Assembly: GCA_948964545.1 (NCBI GenBank)
Contig: CAREDV010000001.1
Coordinates: forward strand, 310,001-374,000
Source: an uncultured bacterium
GTDB taxonomy: Bacteria; Cyanobacteriota; Vampirovibrionia; Gastranaerophilales; Gastranaerophilaceae
Length of the DNA stretch: 64,000 nucleotides
Direction: 5' to 3'
The notes under the pieces were generated by a model, which saw only the letters and a program-made list of their open reading frames with translations, was not told where the DNA came from and did not search any database. Below are positions 58,058-64,000 of the stretch, piece after piece. How positions within the stretch are numbered: the first letter of the stretch is position 1; the number at the start of each line of letters is the position of its first letter. A program made the position numbers and the translations under genes.

Positions 58058-58672
58058 CTATTTATTCTCTCTTGTAACAACTTTGTCTATAAGTCCGTAT
58101 TCTAAAGCTTCTTGAGCTGTTAAGAAGTGGTCGCGTTCACAGTCTTCTTTAACTTTCTCATAAGGCTGACCAGAATTTTTTGCCATAATACTTATTAACA
58201 TGTGTTTCATTCTCAAGATTTCTTTTGCTTCAAGTTCGATATCTGTTGCCTGACCTTGAGCTCCGCCAAGAGGCTGGTGAATCATTACTCTTGCGTTAGG
58301 AAGTGCCAGTCTTTTGCCTTTAGCACCAGAGCATAACAAGAATGCACCCATTGAAGCAGCATCGCCAAGACAAATTGTTGATACGTCAGATTTGATTAAC
58401 TGCATTGTATCATAAATTGCCATACCTGCAGTGATTACACCGCCTGGGCTGTTAATATATAGCATAATATCTTTTTCTGAGTTTTCGCTGTCTAATAATA
58501 ATAATTGTGCTACAACAGAGTTTGCAACTTCGTCATTAATTTCAGTACCTAAAAAGATTATTCTTTCTCTTAACAGTCTTGAAAAGATATCAAAAGAGCG
58601 TTCACCGCGTGATGATGCTTCTATAACTGTAGGTACGTAGCCCATTATTTTCATATAAGTCTGCTGGTCCAT
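58058..58672 (-). CDS. clpP: ATP-dependent Clp protease proteolytic subunit
   Basis: 204 residues: catalytic Ser in DAASMGAFLLCSGAKGKR, His in RVMIHQPLGGAQGQ, Asp further on; SRGERSFDIFSRLLRERI at the N terminus and NSPGGVITAGMAIYDTM. Barrel-shaped protease working with ClpX/ClpA, which are not adjacent. AGGAG precedes the ATG. Confidence 0.96.
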   Translation of the reverse strand: MDQQTYMKIMGYVPTVIEASSRGERSFDIFSRLLRERIIFLGTEINDEVANSVVAQLLLLDSENSEKDIMLYINSPGGVITAGMAIYDTMQLIKSDVSTICLGDAASMGAFLLCSGAKGKRLALPNARVMIHQPLGGAQGQATDIELEAKEILRMKHMLISIMAKNSGQPYEKVKEDCERDHFLTAQEALEYGLIDKVVTRENK

Positions 58673-58681
58673 TTTATTCTC

Positions 58682-60031
58682 CTAATTATTTTCTTCTACT
58701 TTTTCTTCTGCAGGTTCTTCTTTAAGAATTTCAAGTTTTGTAATTCTTGCACCGTCAAGTTCTTTTACGATAAATGTGAAATCGTTAAATTTAACTGTAT
58801 CGTTTATTTCAGCAAGACGTCCAAGGATTTTTAAAACTAGTCCGCCTATTGTGTCTATATCTTCGTCGTCAATTTCATTTTCGTCGATGTTGAAGTATTC
58901 GGCAAATTCATCAAGGCGCATTATAGAATTTGCAATATAAGTGTTTGGTGCAATTTCTTTTATGTCGCTTTCTTCTTCCTCATCAAATTCATCCTGCACT
59001 TCGCCAAAAATTTCTTCCAAAACATCTTCAAGTGTAATTAGTCCTGATGTTCCGCCAAATTCATCAACTACAATTGCCATTTGACCTTTGCGTTTTTTAA
59101 ATTCAAGCACTAAATTATCCATAGTCATTGTTTCTGGAACTAAAAGGATGCTTCTTTGAATTTTTTCAATAGGACATACTTCATCTTTTATTGAAAGTGA
59201 ATATAAGTCTTTAACGTGTACAAGACCTGTAATATGGTCAATATCTTCTTCATAGACAGGATATCTTGTGTACTGGTTTTCTGCAGCAACTTTATATAAT
59301 TCTTCTAATGGCATATTGCTTGGAATACAAACCATATCTGTTCTTGGTATCATAACTTGTTTAGCAGTCAAGTCAGAAAATTTAAACACATTATGAAGCA
59401 TGTCTTTTTCTGTTTCATTAAGCACACCGCCATCGTAGCTTGCATTAACAAGCATATCAAGTTCTTCTGTAGAGTGAACAAGAGAACCTTTGTGAGAATG
59501 CGGGATATTTAACATTTTCAAAACAAGATTTCCAAATCCGTTTAAAAGCCAGATAAACGGGTTAAAAATGAATGTTAAAACCTGCATAGGTTTTGCAACC
59601 CATAAAGCTGTTTTTTCAGTATATTCAAGAGCAATTGACTTAGGAATAAGTTCTCCTATAACAACATGGAAAAATGTAATTAATGCAAATGCAATTGAAA
59701 CTGACATTGTATGTGTAGCAACAGTTTTGGAAATTCCTGGCAGGAATACAAAAACGGGTTCAATTATTCTTGCAAGAGTTCCTTCACCTACCCAGCCGAG
59801 TCCGATACTCGAGATTGTAACACCGAGTTGTACTGCCGCAATAAATTTATCCAAATCTTTAAGTGCTTCCATCGCAATCTTTGCATTAAAGTTTCCCTCA
59901 TTAACCAGTTGTTCAATGCGGGTTTTTCTAACCTTAACCATTGCAAATTCTGAAGCGACAAAAAATCCGTTTGAAAATAACAAAAATGCAATTACAAACA
60001 AATTAAAATATATATTGCCCGTCTCGTCCAT
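58682..60031 (-). CDS. CorC/HlyC-type (CNNM) transporter-like protein
   Basis: 449 residues: N-terminal CNNM membrane domain with about four hydrophobic segments (LFVIAFLLFSNGFFVASEFA; AVQLGVTISSIGLGW), a CBS pair (VMIPRTDMVCIPSNM; GLVHVKDLYSL; DEFGGTSGLITLEDVLEEIF) and a C-terminal CorC domain. Family linked to magnesium or cobalt efflux. The tail is acidic. Ends nine bases before clpP on the same strand. Confidence 0.9.
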   Translation of the reverse strand: MDETGNIYFNLFVIAFLLFSNGFFVASEFAMVKVRKTRIEQLVNEGNFNAKIAMEALKDLDKFIAAVQLGVTISSIGLGWVGEGTLARIIEPVFVFLPGISKTVATHTMSVSIAFALITFFHVVIGELIPKSIALEYTEKTALWVAKPMQVLTFIFNPFIWLLNGFGNLVLKMLNIPHSHKGSLVHSTEELDMLVNASYDGGVLNETEKDMLHNVFKFSDLTAKQVMIPRTDMVCIPSNMPLEELYKVAAENQYTRYPVYEEDIDHITGLVHVKDLYSLSIKDEVCPIEKIQRSILLVPETMTMDNLVLEFKKRKGQMAIVVDEFGGTSGLITLEDVLEEIFGEVQDEFDEEEESDIKEIAPNTYIANSIMRLDEFAEYFNIDENEIDDEDIDTIGGLVLKILGRLAEINDTVKFNDFTFIVKELDGARITKLEILKEEPAEEKVEENN

Positions 60032-60092
60032 TGTATACTTTTTCCTCTTATATTGATTATAATTATAATATTATCCTAAAAAAAAAGCAATC

Positions 60093-60905
60093 CTATTTTT
60101 TAGGGATTTCCACTTCTTTCAGTTCAGTATAAACCATTGGAGAAAAACCTTTTGTTGTAGAAATGTTTATTACTTTATAAACAGGTTTTTCGCTCAATAA
60201 AGTTGGTGATGTTATATGATAAACGCCGTTACGCATAACTTCGTAGTTGGTGTGCAAGTGTCCTGTGATTATTGTAATTACGTTATCATGTTTATCCAAT
60301 ACATTCAGATAATCTTCTTTTTTATACACCATATGTGTAGTTGATTCTTTGTTTGAAATAATTGGAAAATGCTGGAATATTACGACTTTGCTGTTTTTAT
60401 GTTTTTTTAATTCTTTATCAAGCCATTTAAGGGTATCTTTTTTGTAATAGCCGTTAGAACCTGGTACGACTTCTTTTGCGCCGTCAACTACAATGAATAC
60501 AAAGCCGTTTTTTCTGAATGTATAATTAGGTTTTGTATATCTATATAAAAAGTTGTTATCCCTGACAATTTCAAGATAATGTGTTTTAGAAAGTCCATTA
60601 TTTTTAAACACATCGTGATTCCCGATTACAAGATAATAAGGTACACGCAGTTTATTTATAATTTTTATAAATTCTGGTATATATTCTGCATTTGGAGAAT
60701 CGATGTTATCGCCTGTAAATACTGCAAATGAAATTCCTTTTTCTTTGTTAATTGCCTTTACTGTTTCTTTTAAAACCTCAGCTCTGTGTTCGTCATTTGT
60801 TTTGAAGTGAGTATCAGTTATCTGAACAAATTTTATTGCTTCTGCAAAAACAGCAGTTTGTAAAAGCAAAAGTGACATAAAAGTTATAATTAAATTCTTT
60901 TTCAT
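60093..60905 (-). CDS. Secreted calcineurin-like phosphoesterase
   Basis: 270 residues: signal peptide (LIITFMSLLLLQTAVFA) and all metallophosphoesterase motifs (QITDTHF, FTGDNID, VIGNHDVF, FQHFPI, ITGHLHTN). Periplasmic; substrate unknown. I place the start at the ATG at 60905 because AGAGGG precedes it; an earlier in-frame ATG is unsupported. Confidence 0.9.
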   Translation of the reverse strand: MKKNLIITFMSLLLLQTAVFAEAIKFVQITDTHFKTNDEHRAEVLKETVKAINKEKGISFAVFTGDNIDSPNAEYIPEFIKIINKLRVPYYLVIGNHDVFKNNGLSKTHYLEIVRDNNFLYRYTKPNYTFRKNGFVFIVVDGAKEVVPGSNGYYKKDTLKWLDKELKKHKNSKVVIFQHFPIISNKESTTHMVYKKEDYLNVLDKHDNVITIITGHLHTNYEVMRNGVYHITSPTLLSEKPVYKVINISTTKGFSPMVYTELKEVEIPKK

Positions 60906-60916
60906 TTTAAACCCTC

Positions 60917-60945
60917 TAGACAAATTATAACATAAATTATATTAT
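60917..60945 (+). promoter_or_regulatory. rqcP: Leaderless promoter of rqcP
   Basis: TAGACA (60917-60922), 17-base spacer, TATTAT (60940-60945), then six bases to the ATG at 60952; no Shine-Dalgarno. Confidence 0.55.
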
Positions 60946-60951
60946 TATAAT

Positions 60952-61197
60952 ATGAGATTAGACAAATTTTTAAAGGTTTCAAGATTAATAAAACGCCGAA
61001 CTGTTGCAAATGAGGTTTCGGAAATGGGCAGAGTGCTTGTTAACGGTAATCCAGCAAAGCCTGCAAAGCAGCTTAAAGAGGGTGATATTATAACAATTGA
61101 ATATGCAAACAGAAATGTCTGCGCAAGAGTTTTGAAAGTGCCTGCTGGTAATGTAAGTGTTCAGGAAGCTCAATCTTTATATGAGTTATTTAACTAA
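60952..61197 (+). CDS. rqcP: S4-domain RNA-binding protein RqcP/Hsp15-like
   Basis: 81 residues, almost only an S4 domain (MRLDKFLKVSRLIKRRTVAN, GRVLVNGNPAKPAKQLKEGD). RqcP/Hsp15 proteins bind obstructed 50S subunits in ribosome quality control and support alanine tailing with RqcH. The short C terminus matches RqcP rather than the longer Hsp15. Overlaps convergent prepilin 4 by four bases. Confidence 0.85.
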   Translation: MRLDKFLKVSRLIKRRTVANEVSEMGRVLVNGNPAKPAKQLKEGDIITIEYANRNVCARVLKVPAGNVSVQEAQSLYELFN

Positions 61198-62083
61198 TAT
61201 TTTACGCAATAAACACTTAGTGAACTGTTTTTTGAACTTGCTCTTATAAAAACACTGTTATCATCTTGAATAGAAGCTCCCATTCCTTTTAATTGGGTAG
61301 GGTAATTTTGTGCTTTATCAATAGTATAAGGTGTCCATATATATTTACTTGGAGCACGTGTTCCTACATACCAGGATGCATTTAGAGAAATTCCTAATGC
61401 TTCTTCTCTTAAAGGAACATGAGTGTCTTTGTCTAGTGATGAGCATATTTGTCCTGCTTCGTTAAATGTTCCTGTTTTTGTTATATCACTATGTAGTAAT
61501 GGAGCGACAACTTTAGTATCGTCAGGGTAAAATGCTGTAATAAACCCGATATCTTTTCCAGCTTTGTTTGGACCTTTTAAACCATTCATGTCGTATATTG
61601 CATTTATGCATACTGTATTTGCAGCATAACAATTAGCCAAACAATCATTTATGCATTTGGGATTGTAATATAAATATACTGTATACCCGTTGTTCAAAAC
61701 AAATCCGTATTTGGTAGGGGAATAACCACCTTGTGCATATACTGATTTATTATATGTTTTACCGTTTATTGCAGTAATCTTATCAGGATGGTTTGTTCCA
61801 AATTCTGCGATTTTCATGTATTTTGACAGATAATTTTTGACAAAATCTTCGGCATCAGAGCTAGATGTTAATTCATTATTTAGTGACATAAGTCTTATTG
61901 CATCGCTAAATCTTGTTAATAATGCCTGTCTTGAAGCATTATATTCTCTATCATTGGTTTTTTGAATAAGAGATTGTAAAGTAAGTACAGAAACAACACC
62001 AATAATTCCCAATGTAATAAGAATTTCAGCTAGAGTGAAGCCTTCGGGGGGGGGGCACTCATAGCTTTTCTTTTAAATAACAT
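61194..62083 (-). CDS. Prepilin 4, poly-C frameshifted (off as assembled)
   Basis: AAGGAGG and ATG at 62083 begin MLFKRKAMSA; ten sense-strand C (plus-strand G 62046-62055) then give PKASL and a TAG. The other frame reads EGFTLAEILITLGIIGVVSVLTL, a class III prepilin signal with Gly before Phe. The body has several cysteines and the DMNGLKGPNKAGKDIGF motif. With eleven or eight C the protein has about 296 residues. At ten C the pilin frame has no ATG, GTG or TTG start before the hydrophobic helix. A TTGACA lies upstream on the minus strand, though its spacing to TATAAT is short. Confidence 0.85.
62043..62064 (+). repeat. G10 tract, copy 4
   Basis: TTC-G10-CACTCATAG on the plus strand, identical over 22 bases to copy 1 at 14183-14204, but here it is antisense to the pilin gene. 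Confidence 0.9.
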
Positions 62084-62243
62084 AATAAATACCTCCTTAG
62101 TTTAAGTTATTATATATGCCTGATTTTGTCAATATTGACTTTTTTTAAATAATCATTAAACCTCATATAAACGGATGATTTTTATCTGTTTTGTTGAATG
62201 TTAGTGTAAATTATCCGATTATTTAATAAAAAAGAGGTAGTAA

Positions 62244-62939
62244 ATGAAAATTAACGGCGGTATCAGATATTGCGAAAAAGGCTTAACAGCATCATTGAGA
62301 GCGATGCATGTTCAAAGTGAACTTATCGGCATGTATAACGAAAATGTCGGCGGATTTGATAAAATCGGCTATCAGCGTCAAGAACCTGTTGTTTCTTCAT
62401 TTACGGAATTTTTAGGAGTTCACGGACTTTCAAAAACTACAGATGATAAAATCGGCCGTATTGCAATGTCAGATAACCCTTTAGATTTGGCGCTTGCAAA
62501 TAAAGGTTATTTTCAAATTCAGACTGCTGACGGCATAAAACTTACCCGTGATGGAAGATTTAAACTCGACAAGCAAGGCAACCTTTTAACGTTAGAGGAT
62601 GACAAGGTGCTTTCAAATGCAGGTGTTCCCATTCAGCTTTCCGTTGTTCCCGAACAGCTTAAAGATGTCCGAATTAATGCAAAAGGGCAAGTATCTGTTC
62701 TAAACCGTAAAACAAACAAGTTTGAAAACTGTGCGTTTTTAGGCGTTGTAGATACAAACGGAGTTGTGGTTATGAATCCCGAAGTTAAACAGGGTTACAA
62801 CGAATATTCAAACGTATCACTTCAGGATGAGTTTATCGGGATGATGCCGATTATCAGAAATTTTGAAGCTAACAGGCAGATTTTTATGATACAAAATCAG
62901 AATCTGCAAAAAGTAATTTCCCAGCTGGGACAAGCATAA
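62244..62939 (+). CDS. Flagellar basal-body rod protein, FlgF/FlgG family
   Basis: 231 residues with the rod/hook family layout: N-terminal helical part (SLRAMHVQSELIGMYNENVGG, in place of the usual NNLAN), SDNPLDLALANKGYFQI, LTRDGRFKLDKQGNLLT, and C-terminal EANRQIFMIQNQNLQKVI. The N terminus is more divergent than in typical FlgF or FlgG. GAGGTAG precedes the ATG. Followed after 12 bases by a second family member. Confidence 0.88.
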   Translation: MKINGGIRYCEKGLTASLRAMHVQSELIGMYNENVGGFDKIGYQRQEPVVSSFTEFLGVHGLSKTTDDKIGRIAMSDNPLDLALANKGYFQIQTADGIKLTRDGRFKLDKQGNLLTLEDDKVLSNAGVPIQLSVVPEQLKDVRINAKGQVSVLNRKTNKFENCAFLGVVDTNGVVVMNPEVKQGYNEYSNVSLQDEFIGMMPIIRNFEANRQIFMIQNQNLQKVISQLGQA

Positions 62940-62951
62940 GAGGTATAATTT

Positions 62952-63665
62952 ATGTATAGCATGCAAGGTATAGTAAGAAAAAGTGTAAATAATTCAGTAA
63001 GCCAATTTGAAAGATTGGGTTATGTTGCAAACAATCTTGCCAATATGAACACAAGAGGTTATAAAAACGTAAGTTTTGAACAGATGCTTAAAGAGGACGG
63101 ATACCTTACAGGAGCAGTAAGAACGGATTTTAAACAGGGTTCAATTCAGGTTACAAGCAACCCCTATGATGTTGCAATTAATGGAAACGGTTTTATTCCT
63201 GTTGTCTCTCCAGAAGGCGAAGTGGCGTATACCCGTGATGGTTCTTTTAAGCAGGGTAAAGACGGTTATCTTGTAACTAATGACAATTGGATTGTCGGTG
63301 AAGGTATTAAAATCCCAGCAAACTGTTATAAGTTTGAAATTAAACCGAACGGAGAGGTTTTTACTTATGACAAAGCAAACACAACGCCGAAAAAAATTGG
63401 AACAATTCCTCTAATACGATTTGCATCTCAGGAAAACCTTGAGCAGGCAGGCATGAACAAGCTTGTTCCAACAGATGATTCTGGTGAACCCGAACTGGTT
63501 AAAGATCATGAGTGTTTCTGTCAGAATAATCTTGAAAACTCAAACACAAATGTATATGCATCAACTACTGAAATGTTAAGGCTTAACGCATCAATGCTTG
63601 CAAGTATGCGTATGATAAAAGTTGTTGATGATATGTACAACAAAGCAATCAATATAAGGGAGTAA
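62952..63665 (+). CDS. Flagellar basal-body rod protein, FlgF/FlgG family
   Basis: 237 residues with SQFERLGYVANNLANMNTRGYK (canonical rod motif), DVAINGNGFIPVV, YTRDGSFKQGKDGYLVT, and the C-terminal EMLRLNASMLASMRMIKV. Together with the preceding gene it supplies the distal/proximal rod pair; which is FlgF and which FlgG is not decided here. Confidence 0.92.
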   Translation: MYSMQGIVRKSVNNSVSQFERLGYVANNLANMNTRGYKNVSFEQMLKEDGYLTGAVRTDFKQGSIQVTSNPYDVAINGNGFIPVVSPEGEVAYTRDGSFKQGKDGYLVTNDNWIVGEGIKIPANCYKFEIKPNGEVFTYDKANTTPKKIGTIPLIRFASQENLEQAGMNKLVPTDDSGEPELVKDHECFCQNNLENSNTNVYASTTEMLRLNASMLASMRMIKVVDDMYNKAINIRE

Positions 63666-63667
63666 CC

Positions 63668-63690
63668 AGCGTAGCCGCTTGACCCGCCAC
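63668..63690 (-). repeat. Dispersed 23-bp repeat, copy 2
   Basis: Reverse complement of the repeat at 57342-57364. It sits in the 130-base gap between the FlgF/G-like gene and flgB, which also contains other GC-rich stretches (GGGCAAGACGGGAGCGTAAG). Confidence 0.75.
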
Positions 63691-63796
63691 TCGGGCTTTG
63701 GATAAATTTTAAAAACATTGAAAGGGCAAGACGGGAGCGTAAGCGACTGACCAAAGCAATAAAAATTCAACGATAATCGTCAGAAAGGGTAAAAAG

Positions 63797-64000
63797 ATGT
63801 TTACATCACTAGACAGTATGGGTAAAGTTTCATTAATGATGGATTTGATAACACAAAGACAACGCGCTTTGGGTTCAAACCTTGCGAATGTGGATACTCC
63901 TGGATATGTTCGCCGTGATATTAATTTTGGCGACTATTTAAGTTCAATGAACAGTCCTTTGGAAACTCAATTGTCAGAACGTCTTGGACCTTCAGGTGTT
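63797..64000 (+). CDS. flgB: Flagellar basal-body rod protein FlgB, partial
   Basis: The first 68 residues are present, with the rod motif QRALGSNLANVDTPGYVRRD, characteristic of FlgB. GAAAGGG precedes the ATG; the rest lies beyond the window. Suggests the flagellar operon continues to the right. Confidence 0.9.
   Translation, partial: MFTSLDSMGKVSLMMDLITQRQRALGSNLANVDTPGYVRRDINFGDYLSSMNSPLETQLSERLGPSGV

Noticed and set aside
62195..62225. Sigma-28 promoter before the flagellar genes
   Set aside because: A CCGATTAT resembles the -10 GCCGATAA, but no TAAA lies at the required distance; not strong enough to annotate.

Overview
This window is a stretch of bacterial chromosome with low GC and dense coding. 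The cell looks diderm: it has kdsA, outer-membrane-like and OmpA-like proteins, and flagellar basal-body genes. The order rpmG - tRNA-Trp - secE - nusG - rplK - rplA, a membrane-anchored YvcK protein, many FTLAEV-type prepilins and no photosynthesis genes suggest a non-photosynthetic relative of Cyanobacteria (Vampirovibrionia/'Melainabacteria', most likely a gut Gastranaerophilales). This placement is inference from gene content; no rRNA gene is present.

Layout. 1-2.0 kb: a partial ApeA/HEPN-like defence gene, a palindrome, a possible structured RNA and an MNT-type nucleotidyltransferase. 2.1-7.1 kb: small proteins, then the minus-strand run pyrH-frr-cdsA-rnc-rpe. 7.3-11.3 kb: pxpA-yvcK-panB-coaD and a coiled-coil gene. 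11.4-14.1 kb: rpmG, tRNA-Trp, secE, nusG, rplK, rplA. 14.1-25.3 kb: prepilin 1, kdsA, an MBL hydrolase, pheS, a SIS isomerase, gatB, folP, lineage-specific proteins, a YhcC-type radical SAM gene and cdd. 25.3-31 kb: prepilin 2, a C-terminal processing protease, a secreted HExxH-type protein, a TPR protein, a FtsB/DivIC-like protein and an outer-membrane-like protein. 31-41.5 kb: gltX, rsmH, an FtsL-like gene, a degenerate HD-GYP protein, gyrB and a broken gene. 41.5-49 kb: adk-map, prepilin 3, tmk, a non-catalytic M16 homologue, an OmpA-like protein, FliA-type sigma and a cobalamin adenosyltransferase. 49-58 kb: a large coiled-coil protein, rimP-nusA, tuf, ribbon-helix-helix proteins, a second adenosyltransferase and a 5-FTHF cyclo-ligase. 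58-64 kb: clpP, a CorC-type protein, a phosphoesterase, rqcP, prepilin 4, two flgF/flgG-like genes and the start of flgB.

Most notable observation: all four type IV prepilin/pseudopilin genes carry a run of exactly ten G (or C) between a well-placed ATG with Shine-Dalgarno and the FTLAE segment, inside the leader peptide that the prepilin peptidase removes. At ten bases every gene is out of frame and meets an early stop; at eleven or eight every one is restored. The motif on the plus strand is TC-G10-CA at all four, regardless of gene direction, and the copies at prepilins 1 and 4 share 22 identical bases although the genes face opposite ways. This looks like a dispersed phase-variation (or programmed slippage) element controlling a family of pilins.

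A second theme is regulation. Several genes without a Shine-Dalgarno have a -10 hexamer ending exactly six bases before the ATG (kdsA, tmk, rqcP, the outer-membrane-like gene at 30154-31008 and others), implying leaderless mRNAs. Three loci share a duplicated promoter followed by CATAG pentamer repeats (34356, 36798, 40785). rimP-nusA and rpmG have promoter-proximal terminators that could act as attenuators.
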